Positions 1 through 9,168 of a DNA stretch of 64,000 nucleotides are shown here, one piece after another; positions within the stretch are counted from its first letter, which is position 1; every line of letters starts with the position of its first letter. This DNA is from Candidatus Jettenia ecosi (GTDB lineage: Bacteria > Planctomycetota > Brocadiia > Brocadiales > Brocadiaceae). The stretch covers positions 23,925 through 87,924 of the forward strand of contig SULG01000003.1 in assembly GCA_005524015.1 (NCBI GenBank), read 5' to 3'. The position numbers were made by a program, and so were the translations under genes. The notes under the pieces were generated by a model. That model was not told the origin of the DNA. It was given only the letters and a program-made list of their open reading frames with translations, and did no database searches.

Positions 1-2
1 TT

Positions 3-1271
3 TACGGCGAGATGAAAAGTACTATTCCTGCTATTACCTGTCCGGCATGGATGTCTATGATGACAAGTGCTAACCCTGGCAGGTTAGGCTTATATGGGTT
101 TAGAAACCGGTCGAATTATGATTATAATGGTTTGTCCTTTGCCAGTTCAAGGGCTATCCATATCGATACCGTATGGAATATTTTATCGAAACGAGGAAAA
201 AAGGTTGTGGTAATTGGTGTTCCCATGACCTATCCCCCTCAACCAGTCAATGGATGTATGGTAACCTGTTTTATGACGCCTGATACGACGTGTGAGTATA
301 CCTATCCGCCTAACTTAAAATTTGAGGTAGAAGATATCTCAAATGGTTATATTCTCGATGTAGAAGAATTTCGGAGCGAGAATAAAGAATCGATCCTAAA
401 AACAATTTATGACATGACGGAGAAACGATTCAGGTTAACCCGGCATTTTATCCGTTCAAAGGAATGGGACTTCTTTATGATGGTAGAGATGGGTTCTGAT
501 AGAATACATCATGCTTTCTGGAAGTATTTTGATGAGGATCATCCCAAATATATACCCGGCTCAAAATATCAGGATGCCGTTTTGAATTACTATAAGTACC
601 TCGATAAAGAGATTGGTAGTATCTTGGATCTTTTACATGAAGATACTATGGTCCTCATTGTATCTGATCATGGAGCCAAGAGGATGATCGGGGGGATTCA
701 TATTAATGAATGGCTTATTCAAAACGGATACTTGAAATTAGTACAATATCCCAAAGAATCTATGCCGTTTAATAAGATCATTGTCGATTGGGAGAATACA
801 ACGGTCTGGGGTGAAGGTGGTTATTATGGACGATTATTTATGAATGTAAAGGGTAGAGAACCTAAAGGGGTTATTGCGAAGCAGCACTATGAGCATTTTC
901 GGAATGAACTGATAAAAAAACTAGAAGATCTTAGAGATGAGAATGGCAGGAATATTAATACGCAAGTATTTAAGCCTGAGGAGATTTACTCACAATGTAA
1001 TGGTATACCACCGGATTTGATTGTGTACTACGGTGACCTCTTCTGGCGGTCTATTGGTAATGTTGGAAACAGGACGATATGGGCTAGTGAAAACGATACA
1101 GGTCCGGATGATGCAAATCATTCCCAATATGGTATCTTTGTTATGAAGAGCGATAAAAATTATTACGGAATACGACGTAAAGGTGTTACACTTTATGATA
1201 TAGCCCCTACCATACTAAGCTATATGAATATTAAAATACCGGAGGATATGGAAGGTAAGGTAATTCAGTAA
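3..1271 (+). CDS. AlkP-superfamily phosphodiesterase/phosphatase, 5'-truncated by window edge
   Basis: This is a member of the alkaline phosphatase/type I phosphodiesterase superfamily, metal-dependent hydrolases of phosphate or nucleotide esters; the substrate cannot be told. The frame is already open at base 3 and reads into STIPAITCPAWMSMMTS, where the Thr-Cys-Pro-Ala-Trp segment is the usual nucleophile (Thr) region. Metal-ligand segments follow: the Asp/His cluster of VEMGSDRIHHAFW, LIVSDHGAK in the middle, and DANHSQYGIF near the C-terminus. About 420 residues are visible and only a short N-terminal piece should be missing, so the first ATG at base 12 is internal rather than a true start. 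An APS kinase gene follows on the same strand about 100 bp downstream. Confidence 0.8.
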   Translation, partial: YGEMKSTIPAITCPAWMSMMTSANPGRLGLYGFRNRSNYDYNGLSFASSRAIHIDTVWNILSKRGKKVVVIGVPMTYPPQPVNGCMVTCFMTPDTTCEYTYPPNLKFEVEDISNGYILDVEEFRSENKESILKTIYDMTEKRFRLTRHFIRSKEWDFFMMVEMGSDRIHHAFWKYFDEDHPKYIPGSKYQDAVLNYYKYLDKEIGSILDLLHEDTMVLIVSDHGAKRMIGGIHINEWLIQNGYLKLVQYPKESMPFNKIIVDWENTTVWGEGGYYGRLFMNVKGREPKGVIAKQHYEHFRNELIKKLEDLRDENGRNINTQVFKPEEIYSQCNGIPPDLIVYYGDLFWRSIGNVGNRTIWASENDTGPDDANHSQYGIFVMKSDKNYYGIRRKGVTLYDIAPTILSYMNIKIPEDMEGKVIQ

Positions 1272-1380
1272 ACCCGGAGGGCTGCTGGTTTAGATATACG
1301 AAAGGATAACATGAGAATGTAGATTGGGAAATACAAAATGACGGGAGAGAATTTACAGTTTTCAAAGAAGGATGGAAAAG

Positions 1381-1983
1381 ATGAATAAAGGTTTTACCGT
1401 TTGGTTTACCGGATTATCAGGGGCAGGGAAGTCAACAATCTCTCATCTTCTGAAAGAAAAACTGAAAGAGTTTGGCAGAGATGTGGAAATACTCGATGAT
1501 GATGTGGTGAGAACAAATCTTTGTCAGGATTTGGGTTTTAGTGAGCAGGACAGCGATATTACTATCCAACGTATTGCATTTATCTGCAAATTATTAACGA
1601 GAAATGGTGTTGCCGTTATTTCTGCTGCTATATCGCCTTACCGGGAAGCAAGGGACAAAGCCCGTAACGAAATTGGTAACTTTGTTGAGGTTTACGTGAA
1701 ATGCCCTTTAGAGGTATGTGTTGAACGAGACGCTAAGGGATTATATAAGAAGTCGTTCAAAGGTGAGATTCACAGTTTTACAGGTGTTTCACATCCGTAT
1801 GAGGAACCACAAAACCCCGAGCTTATACTGGAAACGAATAAGGAAAATGTTGAAGAATCCACCAATAAGATAATAAAAAAATTGATAGAGTTGGGATATC
1901 TTAATACGAAAGAAGATGTATATTCATCCGAAGAAGAGGGCATGATAATAAAAAGGCTATCCGGGCTGGGGTATATTAATTAA
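1381..1983 (+). CDS. cysC: Adenylylsulfate (APS) kinase
   Basis: It phosphorylates adenosine 5'-phosphosulfate with ATP to give PAPS in the cytoplasm. The P-loop GLSGAGKST lies near residues 12-20, followed by DDDVVR, the family segment GFSEQDSDITIQRIAF, the SAAISPYREARDKAR region and FTGVSHPYEEP, all typical of CysC. An ATG also exists at 1372, but AAAGAAGGA overlaps that codon and sits 8 bases before the ATG at 1381, so 1381 is preferred. The C-terminus is longer than usual and carries an imperfect internal repeat (IIKKLIELGYLN and, 13 residues later, IIKRLSGLGYIN). Whether PAPS is used for assimilation or for sulfation cannot be seen here. Confidence 0.9.
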   Translation: MNKGFTVWFTGLSGAGKSTISHLLKEKLKEFGRDVEILDDDVVRTNLCQDLGFSEQDSDITIQRIAFICKLLTRNGVAVISAAISPYREARDKARNEIGNFVEVYVKCPLEVCVERDAKGLYKKSFKGEIHSFTGVSHPYEEPQNPELILETNKENVEESTNKIIKKLIELGYLNTKEDVYSSEEEGMIIKRLSGLGYIN

Positions 1984-2022
1984 TAGGAATTTCAATAATG
2001 GCTCTCCTTCTTTCTCAGTAGT

Positions 2023-2619
2023 TTACTTATTTGCATAAGCAGTTTCTACAATACTTTTCGTCTTCATCGAAAATTTAGTGATGAGTTTATCCAGTTTAGG
2101 AATCAAAATAGGGGCTGCCGCTTTGGCTAAAATAGCGAGGAAAGTGTTATCAAATTTCAAATGGACGGCCGTTTTTATATCCTCATAAGGGCCTATCTCA
2201 TCTTTTTGTGTTGTATAATGAACCTCAAGTACAATAGACCCTGAAAAACTGAAAAATGTTGTGGCATTACCATGTCCCACATAGATTACTTTCTGTGGTT
2301 GTCGTTTCACTAACTGGAACTCTCCCACAATCCGTTTTGAGGGCATGCGTATGCCGTACTGGCCATCTTCTTTAATTTCAAGTATCAATTCATTTCTCTT
2401 AAAATCCTTCCCCTGTTTCGTGAGCTCTTCTACATGTTCCATAAAATATTCAAGGGTCTCTTTATCGGTACGTACCGTAAGTGGCTTTTGAACTCTTGTG
2501 ATCGTACTCCTATCAATAAGATGCTGTACTTTATCTACCGGTAAGGGATCTGAGTAGAGAGGTATGAGCCGTGAGTAGCAGAAGATGAAGATAAAGAGTA
2601 TATAGTAAATAAAATGCAC
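2023..2619 (-). CDS. Secreted hypothetical protein, 198 aa
   Basis: I do not recognise the family. The N-terminus has a hydrophobic run (YYILFIFIFCY), consistent with a signal peptide or membrane anchor. The mature part looks like a soluble alpha/beta protein with an alternating beta-rich centre (residues about 90-150) and a C-terminal helical stretch (AAAPILIPKLDKLITKFSMK). That layout recalls SRPBCC/START-like lipid-binding folds, but this is only a resemblance. It is convergent with the upstream APS kinase and divergent from cobS, so it is probably a single-gene unit. Confidence 0.6.
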   Translation of the reverse strand: MHFIYYILFIFIFCYSRLIPLYSDPLPVDKVQHLIDRSTITRVQKPLTVRTDKETLEYFMEHVEELTKQGKDFKRNELILEIKEDGQYGIRMPSKRIVGEFQLVKRQPQKVIYVGHGNATTFFSFSGSIVLEVHYTTQKDEIGPYEDIKTAVHLKFDNTFLAILAKAAAPILIPKLDKLITKFSMKTKSIVETAYANK

Positions 2620-2711
2620 AGGTATTTATAAGAGGATAATTGAAATACAATCAATGTTCATTAAAAACAAAATTATATCACAAACATACGGTATGATAAA
2701 AGGGATTCTTG

Positions 2712-2740
2712 TTGACAGTTTTTATCAAAATGAATAAGCT
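2712..2740 (+). promoter_or_regulatory. Candidate sigma70-type promoter for cobS-cobU
   Basis: A perfect TTGACA at 2712-2717 is followed after 17 bases by a poor -10 (TAAGCT, 2735-2740); an alternative AATAAG lies one to two bases upstream. The distance to the cobS ATG is only about 15 bases. No cobalamin-riboswitch B12 box was seen in the 135-base gap. Confidence 0.3.
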
Positions 2741-2755
2741 CTTGAAGAAATAAAA

Positions 2756-3568
2756 ATGAATAATTTTTTATGGGCACTTAAATTCCTGACTATTATCCCT
2801 ATTGACAGGGGAGATAGGATAAAACCAAAGAGCATGGGTTCCGTTGCCTCCTGGTTTCCAACGGTAGGTTTATGCATCGGTATCTTTTTATCCACAGCTT
2901 GCTTACTCTTCTCTCTCTTTTTCCCTCCCCGTATTGCTGATGCCTTGATTATTGTTGTTTATATTGCAATAACCGGGGCACTTCATCTCGATGGATTTGC
3001 CGATACCTGTGATGGCATTTGGGGTGGCTGGAATAAAGAAAAACGGTTAGAAATAATGAAAGATAGCCGTATAGGCAGCTTTGGAGCTATCGGACTGATT
3101 TGCCTGCTAGGGTTGAAATATATTAGCCTGGTTAGTATAGCCGAAACCTGTGCAATACATAACTCGCCTTTTGATGTCTGCACAAGGTATGTTTCCTGTT
3201 CTACTCCATCGGTCTTAATGAACACGTGTGCTGCGTTGATGGTAATGCCCGTTGCAGGGAGATGGGCGCAGGTGTGCGCAGCAGGGCTATCTTCCTATGC
3301 CCGAAGCGAATCGGGTACGGGAAGTTTTATCCTGAATACTACAACGGTAAGACACATAATCTATACATCGTTTTTACCACTACTCTTATTGTGGTTTTTT
3401 TATAACCTCAACGGGGTAATGATGTTTGCACTAATTATTGCTTTTACTCTTATTTGGATTTGGTATATGAAAAAGAAAATTGGCGGGATGACGGGCGATA
3501 CGTTAGGAGCTACTCATGAGATCATTGAGCTGGTATTTTTATTGAGTGTTTGTTTATGGCTAAAATAA
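2756..3568 (+). CDS. cobS: Adenosylcobinamide-GDP ribazoletransferase (cobalamin synthase)
   Basis: It joins adenosylcobinamide-GDP to alpha-ribazole in the last steps of cobalamin assembly, at the membrane. The start FLWALKFLTIIPI is typical of CobS, and the signature HLDGFADTCDGIWGG followed by RLEIMKDSRIGSFGA is unmistakable. Several hydrophobic segments span the protein and the length (270 aa) is normal for the family. Its end overlaps the start of cobU by about 13 bases, so the two are probably translationally coupled. cobK lies about 20 kb away, so the cobalamin genes are scattered. Confidence 0.93.
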   Translation: MNNFLWALKFLTIIPIDRGDRIKPKSMGSVASWFPTVGLCIGIFLSTACLLFSLFFPPRIADALIIVVYIAITGALHLDGFADTCDGIWGGWNKEKRLEIMKDSRIGSFGAIGLICLLGLKYISLVSIAETCAIHNSPFDVCTRYVSCSTPSVLMNTCAALMVMPVAGRWAQVCAAGLSSYARSESGTGSFILNTTTVRHIIYTSFLPLLLLWFFYNLNGVMMFALIIAFTLIWIWYMKKKIGGMTGDTLGATHEIIELVFLLSVCLWLK

Positions 3569-4122
3569 CCTTTGTTCTTGGCGGGGCGCGTAGTGGAAAA
3601 TCTGCCTTTGCAGAAGGACTGGCTAAAAAATATCATGATGTGGTTTATATAGCTACTGCAGAGGTCAGGGATGACGAGATGCGTGAAAGGATTCAAACGC
3701 ACCGTGCCAGACGGTCCTCTCACTGGAAGACCGTAGAATCTCCTTATCATATAGATAGGGCTATATCAGATATACAGGGGAATACACATCTTGTGCTCAT
3801 TGATTGTATTACGTTATACATAACGAATATGCTTTTGTGTGATGAAATAGCAAATTCTGTCAGTTATCCGGAAGCAGACGTGGAGTATTTACAACAGAAA
3901 CAGGTACAGATCCTTGATGAGATTCATAAACTTAGCAAGGCGTGTCGTAAATCAAAGTCGGATGTTATCGTGGTATCGAATGAGGTTGGACTCGGTATTG
4001 TGCCTGATAATCCCCTTTCCCGTCTGTTTCGTGATATTGCAGGCCGTGCAAATCAAATTATTGCAGACGAAGCTGATGAGGTATACTTTATGGTAGCAGG
4101 AATTCCTCAAAGGTTGAAATAA
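3556..4122 (+). CDS. cobU: Bifunctional adenosylcobinamide kinase / adenosylcobinamide-phosphate guanylyltransferase
   Basis: It phosphorylates adenosylcobinamide and then adds GMP, making the substrate of CobS. The N-terminal Walker A motif GGARSGKS (residues 8-15) is followed by YIATAEVRDDEMRERIQTHRARR, where the His is the guanylylation region of the family, and by VSNEVGLGIVPDNPLSRLFRD. I chose the ATG at 3556; a TTG at 3550 is also in frame. The gene overlaps the end of cobS by 13 bases. The length is normal (188 aa). Confidence 0.92.
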   Translation: MAKITFVLGGARSGKSAFAEGLAKKYHDVVYIATAEVRDDEMRERIQTHRARRSSHWKTVESPYHIDRAISDIQGNTHLVLIDCITLYITNMLLCDEIANSVSYPEADVEYLQQKQVQILDEIHKLSKACRKSKSDVIVVSNEVGLGIVPDNPLSRLFRDIAGRANQIIADEADEVYFMVAGIPQRLK

Positions 4123-4184
4123 TGAATTCTATTATAATAACTTTCTATTTTCGGTAAATTCTGTAGATAAATCGTTCTAAAATC

Positions 4185-5162
4185 ATGGATATTCACCAGC
4201 ATAAAGATAAGATTTTTCCGATATATGTCGTTTTTGGAGATGAAGAATTTTTTATTCGTGAGGCGCTTTCATCGTTAAAGGCTCATCTGCTCAAGGATAC
4301 CGATCCTACTATTTCTTTAGTTGAATTTAAAGGTGACGAAGTTGCCGGAGGGATAATATTTGATGAACTGCGGACCATGCCTTTTTTTATAAGTAAGAAT
4401 AAGGTAGTGATTGTGGAAGATGTGGATAGTTTTGTTGAGAAAAACAGGCAGGTACTGGAAAAATATGTGCAGGCGCCTGCGAGTCATTCCCAGCTTATTC
4501 TTGTATGCGATAAATGGGACAAGAGAACAAAATTGGCAACCCTTGTTGACAAGGTCGGGATTCTGGCAGAATGTAAAAAATTAAAGGATCATCAATTGCC
4601 AAACTGGATAATTACCCGCACGAAACAGTACAAAAAAACAATCACTACCAAAGCGGCTCAAATGATAGCCGAGAATGCAGGTAATAATTTAGCCATCCTG
4701 GATAAGCATATTGAGAAGTTATCTATTTATCTTGGCGATAGAACAGCGATTGACGAAAAGGATGTGGAAGCCCTTGTTGGGATTGATAGAAACCGAACGA
4801 TATTTGAGCTAACCGATGCTGTTGCACAGAGAAATGTAACAATAGCTTTGAAAACCCTTAGTCAAATGCTGACACACGGGGAAGATTCAGTAAAGATTAT
4901 TAGTTTACTGGCATGGCAAATGAAACGGTTGTGGAGGGCTAAGCAGATGTTAAATAAGGGAGTACATGAATCAAAAGTTACCTCTGAATTACAAGTGCTC
5001 CCATTCTTCGCAAAGCGTTTTTTTGAACAGGTCAGGATTTTTACCGAGGAAGATCTCACAAAAAAGTATGCCCTCTTGCTGGAAGCTGATGTGAAGAGTA
5101 AGACAAGTTCCTTTAGTATGCAATTACTCTTAGAATTGCTGGTATATAAATTATGTATTTAA
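4185..5162 (+). CDS. holA: DNA polymerase III subunit delta
   Basis: This is the delta subunit of the clamp loader, which opens the sliding clamp. The N-terminal part (IYVVFGDEEFFIREALSSLK) is the standard HolA opening; a P-loop-like fold without Walker A and a C-terminal helical clamp-loader domain with LISLLAWQMKRLWRAK follow. The length of 325 aa is typical. It ends right where a type I restriction-modification island begins, so this may be the left border of that insertion. Confidence 0.88.
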   Translation: MDIHQHKDKIFPIYVVFGDEEFFIREALSSLKAHLLKDTDPTISLVEFKGDEVAGGIIFDELRTMPFFISKNKVVIVEDVDSFVEKNRQVLEKYVQAPASHSQLILVCDKWDKRTKLATLVDKVGILAECKKLKDHQLPNWIITRTKQYKKTITTKAAQMIAENAGNNLAILDKHIEKLSIYLGDRTAIDEKDVEALVGIDRNRTIFELTDAVAQRNVTIALKTLSQMLTHGEDSVKIISLLAWQMKRLWRAKQMLNKGVHESKVTSELQVLPFFAKRFFEQVRIFTEEDLTKKYALLLEADVKSKTSSFSMQLLLELLVYKLCI

Positions 5163-5179
5163 AAGATAAAAGGGCTTTC

Positions 5180-6949
5180 ATGAACAACTTCAGAGAAAAG
5201 GCAAACTTAATCTGGTCTATTGCCGACTTGCTAAGAGGTCACTATAAACAGGCTGATTATGGAAAAGTTATCCTGCCATTTACGGTACTGAGAAGGCTGG
5301 ATATGGTGCTTGCACCAACGAAAAAACTGGTGCTGGAAGCATATCAGAAACACAAGGATAAAAAACCGGAGGTGTTGGAACCCATTTTAAATGGGGTTGC
5401 AAAGGCCAAATTTCATAACCGCAGTAAGTTTGATTTTCATGAGCTTGCTAAAGACCATAATAATGTGGCTGCCAATCTGCGCAATTATATGAACGGGTTT
5501 TCAATCAGCGCCAGGGAGATAATCGATTATTTCAGCTTTGATGACCAGATCCGGAAGCTGGACGAATATGACTTGCTGTATTTAATCATAAAGGAATTTG
5601 CCAAAAAAGAGGATACTTTTAAAGATGTTGACGCCATGGAAATGGGTTACATCTTTGAAGAACTGATCCGTAAATTTGCGGAACTCAGCAACGAAACAGC
5701 CGGTGAGCATTTTACCCCAAGAGAGGTTATCCGCCTTATGGTAAATCTGCTGTTTGCTCACGATAAAGACATTCTGCGCAAAGAGGGTATCGTTAAAACG
5801 TTGTACGACCCGGCCTGCGGAACCGGTGGGATGCTTTCCATTGCCGGTGAATACCTGCACGACCTGAACTCGGGGGCAAGACTTGAATTGTTCGGACAGG
5901 AAATCAATCCGGAATCGTACGCTATTTGTAAATCGGATATGCTTATCAAAGGCCAAAATCCGGCCAATATAAAATTTGGTAACAGCTTTACCCAGGATGG
6001 GTTGGAGGATGAAACCTTTGATTACATGCTCAGCAATCCACCATTTGGTGTGGACTGGAAAAAGGCCCAGAAGTATATCAGGGATGAATACGAAAACAGA
6101 GGCTTTGCCGGCCGTTTTGGTGCAGGTCTGCCTTCCATTAGCGATGGCTCGTTACTCTTCCTGCAGCACATGATTAGTAAAATGAAACGGAGTACGGGCG
6201 GCAGCCGCATTGCAATTGTCTTTAACGGCTCACCGTTGTTTAGCGGCGCCGCCGGCAGAGGTCCCGGTAATATCCGTAAATGGATTATTGAAAATGATAT
6301 GCTGGAAGCTATCATCGCCATGCCCGACCAATTATTTTACAACACCGGCATTTCCACATATATTTGGATTGTTACCGACCGCAAAACACCCGAACGCAAG
6401 GGCAAAGTGCAGCTCATTAACGCTAGCGGTAGCGACTGGGAGGAAGGCGATAAGAGCAACCCGTTCTCCATGAAAATGATGCGCAGCCTGGGCAATAAAC
6501 GTAAAGAAATCGGTGATGGCAGAGACGGCAAGCCCGATCAAATTAAAACTATTACCAAACTCTACGAGGCCTTTAAGGATGGCCCTTATTGTAAAATTTT
6601 TAACAATGAAGATTTCGGTTATCATCGCATTACCGTGGAACGCCCCAAACGCAATAAACGAGGAGAAATTGAAACCGACCGCAAAGGCGACCCGGTGCCC
6701 GATGCTGATTTGCGAGATTATGAAAACGTGCCTTTAAAAGAGGATATTGAAGAATATTTTAAAAGGGAGGTGTTACCACACCTGCCGGATGCCTGGATAG
6801 ACCATAGCAAGACCAAAACCGGTTATGAGATTAACTTTACTAAATATTTTTACCAGTATAAGCCCCTGAGAAGTTTGGAAGAGATACGCAGGGATATTCT
6901 GGCTTTGGAAAAAGAAACCGAAGGAATGATAAAAATAGTTCTTGATTAA
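5180..6949 (+). CDS. hsdM: Type I restriction-modification system, DNA adenine methyltransferase subunit M
   Basis: It transfers a methyl group from SAM to adenine in the site chosen by HsdS. It opens with the HsdM helical N-terminal domain (NLIWSIADLLRGHYKQADYG), then the N6-methyltransferase fold with motif I DPACGTGGML (near residues 208-217) and catalytic motif IV SNPPFGVDW (near residue 284). The ATG at 5180 has AAAAGGG about six bases upstream. The in-frame ATG at 5153 overlaps holA and adds nine non-conserved residues, so 5180 is preferred. The length (589 aa) is normal and no damage is seen. It pairs with hsdS at 7419. Confidence 0.93.
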   Translation: MNNFREKANLIWSIADLLRGHYKQADYGKVILPFTVLRRLDMVLAPTKKLVLEAYQKHKDKKPEVLEPILNGVAKAKFHNRSKFDFHELAKDHNNVAANLRNYMNGFSISAREIIDYFSFDDQIRKLDEYDLLYLIIKEFAKKEDTFKDVDAMEMGYIFEELIRKFAELSNETAGEHFTPREVIRLMVNLLFAHDKDILRKEGIVKTLYDPACGTGGMLSIAGEYLHDLNSGARLELFGQEINPESYAICKSDMLIKGQNPANIKFGNSFTQDGLEDETFDYMLSNPPFGVDWKKAQKYIRDEYENRGFAGRFGAGLPSISDGSLLFLQHMISKMKRSTGGSRIAIVFNGSPLFSGAAGRGPGNIRKWIIENDMLEAIIAMPDQLFYNTGISTYIWIVTDRKTPERKGKVQLINASGSDWEEGDKSNPFSMKMMRSLGNKRKEIGDGRDGKPDQIKTITKLYEAFKDGPYCKIFNNEDFGYHRITVERPKRNKRGEIETDRKGDPVPDADLRDYENVPLKEDIEEYFKREVLPHLPDAWIDHSKTKTGYEINFTKYFYQYKPLRSLEEIRRDILALEKETEGMIKIVLD

Positions 6950-6950
6950 T

Positions 6951-7070
6951 ATGGAAAAATATAAACACCAATACCACATCTCCACCGCAAGATTGGATGG
7001 CTGGGATTATGGTTCAGATGGGGCATATTTTGTAACCGTGTGTACAAAAAACAAAGCATGTTATACTTAA
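6951..7070 (+). pseudogene. N-terminal fragment of a REP-associated (Y1/RAYT-type) transposase
   Basis: A 39-codon reading frame begins two bases after the hsdM stop and ends at TAA 7068. It reads YHISTARLDGWDYG and then GAYFVTVCTKNK, the usual opening of RAYT-type Y1 transposases (a basic lead, an R-L-x-G-W-D-Y segment and the YFVTVCT strand). The HUH motif, the catalytic Tyr and everything downstream are missing, so it is a remnant. It sits immediately before a cluster of REP palindromes and between hsdM and hsdS, which are normally adjacent. Confidence 0.7.
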
Positions 7071-7103
7071 CGTGTTCACAAATGTAATTTATTTAAAAAC
7101 TAT

Positions 7104-7286
7104 GAACCCCGAAGGGGTAAAATGATTATAGAAGAAAAAACCGGCAAACAACGCCCAATCCCAAAGGGATGACATAATGATCACCACGTGGGGCATTTTC
7201 ATGGGAAAACAATTATATCACCCCTTCAGGGTTTATCGCAGGTTTTTTCTGCAATCGTCTATAATAATTTCATCCCTTCGGGATTC
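7104..7286. repeat. REP cluster 1 (four palindromic repeats)
   Basis: Four copies of a short palindrome with a conserved flank lie between hsdM and hsdS. Two are in forward orientation: ACCCCGAAGGGGT with AAAATGATTATAG at 7104-7131, and ATCCCAAAGGGATGACATAATGATCA at 7158-7183. Two are in reverse orientation, at 7211-7234 and 7258-7286 (the latter with TATAATAATTTCATCCCTTCGGGAT). The head-to-head arrangement resembles bacterial interspersed mosaic elements made by Y1 transposases. About 25 members of this family lie in the window. Confidence 0.85.
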
Positions 7287-7361
7287 CTTGCTTTTTCGCG
7301 GAAGGTTGTTTGAATATCACAATCTGCGACCTTCTTAGTATATTTTGGTGAAATTCAAAAT

Positions 7362-7387
7362 GTAGAGACGTAATATTGAGTCTCTAC
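7362..7387. repeat. GTAGAGACG inverted repeat, copy 1
   Basis: GTAGAGACG at 7362 is mirrored by GTCTCTAC ending at 7387 around an AT-rich centre. A second, longer and more perfect copy lies at 63849-63876, so this is a dispersed palindrome distinct from the REP family. It sits just upstream of hsdS. Confidence 0.6.
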
Positions 7388-7418
7388 AGGTGGGAATGAA
7401 TAGAATAAAATCAGAATT

Positions 7419-8753
7419 ATGAAACGATACAAAAAATATAAGGATTCAGGGATTGAATGGGTCGGGGAGATTCCGGATCATTGGGAAATAAAGAGGTTAA
7501 AGTATTTAGCCAAAGTTAACTCTTCAAAAAAGAATTTTGATTTAGAAAATAATTCTGAAACAGAAGTTGTGTTTTTACCAATGGAAAAAGTTTCCAAACA
7601 CGGAACAATAGATCAGGATTTAAGAAAGAAGAGTAATGAAGTAAGCACAGGATTTACTTATTTTGAAAGAAATGACATTATTGTTGCGAAAATTACACCT
7701 TGTTTTGAAAATGGTAAAGGGGCTTTCCTTGAAAATCTTGAAACAGAATTTGGTTTTGGTTCAACTGAGTTTCATGTATTGCGGGCAAGTAACAAAATCA
7801 ACAAAAAATTTCTTTTCTATCAAACGAAGACAGACCGTTTTATGAATATTGGCGAAGCGTTCATGATTGGTTCTGCTGGGCAGAAAAGAGTACCATTAAG
7901 TTTTGTTGAATCTTTCATTATTGGAATCCCACAATTAGAAGAACAGATCGCCGTTGCCAACTACTTAGACGAAAAAACCATCCAAATCGACAAGCTCATT
8001 TCTAATAAGCAAAAACTGATTGATCTGCTCAGAGAAGAATGCACCGCTATCATCAACCAGGCGGTTACAAAAGACATTGACCCTAACATAAAACTCAAAC
8101 CCAGCGGTATTGAGTGGTTGGGGGAGATTCCGGAACATTGGGAGGTGAAGAAGTTGAAGTATGTGGCGACAATTCAGTCAAGTAACGTCGACAAGAAAAC
8201 AAATGAAGAAGAAAAATCAATCCTGCTTTGTAATTATATAGATGTTTATAAGAATGAATTTATAGATGATTCTATTTCTTTTATGGAAGCAACTGCAACA
8301 GAAAAGGAGATTGAAAAATTTATTCTTAATAAAGGTGATGTTCTAATAACGAAGGATTCTGAAACTCCTGACGATATTGCAAATCCTGCTTATGTTGTAA
8401 AAGATTTTGATAATGTTATTTGCGGTTATCATTTAGCTCAAATTAGAGCAAATCAAATAGAACTACATGGAGAATACTTGTTCCGGCTTTTTCAATCAAG
8501 ACAATTTAATACTCACTTTGAAGTCTCTGCCAATGGAGTAACCCGCTTTGGGCTTCCGCTCGATTCAATAGCTGATGTCTTCGTCCCGTTACCAAGTAAA
8601 GAAGAACAATTAAGTATCACCGAGTACATTTTAAAAGAAACTCAAAAAATATCTAATACCATTGTCAAAATAGAAAAAGAAATTAAATTACTACAAGAAT
8701 ACCGCATAGCCTTAATCAGCGAAGTGGTTATCGGAAAAATCAAGGTGGTATAA
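7419..8753 (+). CDS. hsdS: Type I restriction-modification system, specificity subunit S
   Basis: HsdS recognises the split target DNA and guides HsdM and HsdR. The protein has the classic two-repeat layout: KDSGIEWVGEIPDHWEIKRL near residues 9-28 and PSGIEWLGEIPEHWEVKKL near residues 228-246 each open a target-recognition domain. Each recognition domain ends in a helical spacer (EEQIAVANYLDEKTIQIDKL; EEQLSITEYILKETQKIS). The length (444 aa) is normal and no break is seen. It is separated from hsdM by a RAYT fragment and REPs, and from the next operon gene by about 1.4 kb of REPs, a Y1 transposase and duplicated hsdS tails. The last 20 codons recur at 9823 and 10064. Confidence 0.93.
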   Translation: MKRYKKYKDSGIEWVGEIPDHWEIKRLKYLAKVNSSKKNFDLENNSETEVVFLPMEKVSKHGTIDQDLRKKSNEVSTGFTYFERNDIIVAKITPCFENGKGAFLENLETEFGFGSTEFHVLRASNKINKKFLFYQTKTDRFMNIGEAFMIGSAGQKRVPLSFVESFIIGIPQLEEQIAVANYLDEKTIQIDKLISNKQKLIDLLREECTAIINQAVTKDIDPNIKLKPSGIEWLGEIPEHWEVKKLKYVATIQSSNVDKKTNEEEKSILLCNYIDVYKNEFIDDSISFMEATATEKEIEKFILNKGDVLITKDSETPDDIANPAYVVKDFDNVICGYHLAQIRANQIELHGEYLFRLFQSRQFNTHFEVSANGVTRFGLPLDSIADVFVPLPSKEEQLSITEYILKETQKISNTIVKIEKEIKLLQEYRIALISEVVIGKIKVV

Positions 8754-8758
8754 AATCA

Positions 8759-9085
8759 AGCCCGAAGGGCTGACATGATTATAGCCAATGAACAACCATA
8801 AATTAACAACCCCGAAGGGGTGAAATGATCTTAGATAAAGAATTGAAACAATGATAGATTCTGAAGGGATGACATTTATACACGGGTTGCTAATGTCACC
8901 CCTTCGGGGTTCAAAATTTTTCTTATGGTCTTTGCTATAATCATTACATCCCTTCAGGATTAGGCTTAAAGAACCATAATTAGTGCATTTACTGGATTGA
9001 AATGAAAAGAAATCATAATTATTATATCCTTCGGGATTGAGAAACAAAATAAATCGTGCTTTAATTATGACATCCTTTTGTGATT
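8759..9085. repeat. REP cluster 2
   Basis: It starts six bases after the hsdS stop. Forward units are AGCCCGAAGGGCTGACATGATTATAG at 8759-8784 and an ACCCCGAAGGGGTGAAATGAT unit ending near 8835, with a degenerate one near 8860-8880. Reverse units lie at 8894-8915 (CACCCCTTCGGGGT), 8934-8964 and 9012-9039, with a degraded one at about 9060-9085. No protein-coding gene was seen in this stretch. Confidence 0.8.
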
Positions 9086-9168
9086 AAAATAGGATACACT
9101 AAAAAAACGTTCAGATTATAAACTCGGCTTGTAAAGATGAAAAATTGCATTGACAAATAACCAACAAA

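Noticed and set aside
2620..2755. Cobalamin riboswitch before cobS
   Set aside because: No B12 box or long structured leader could be found, and the gap is only 135 bases.
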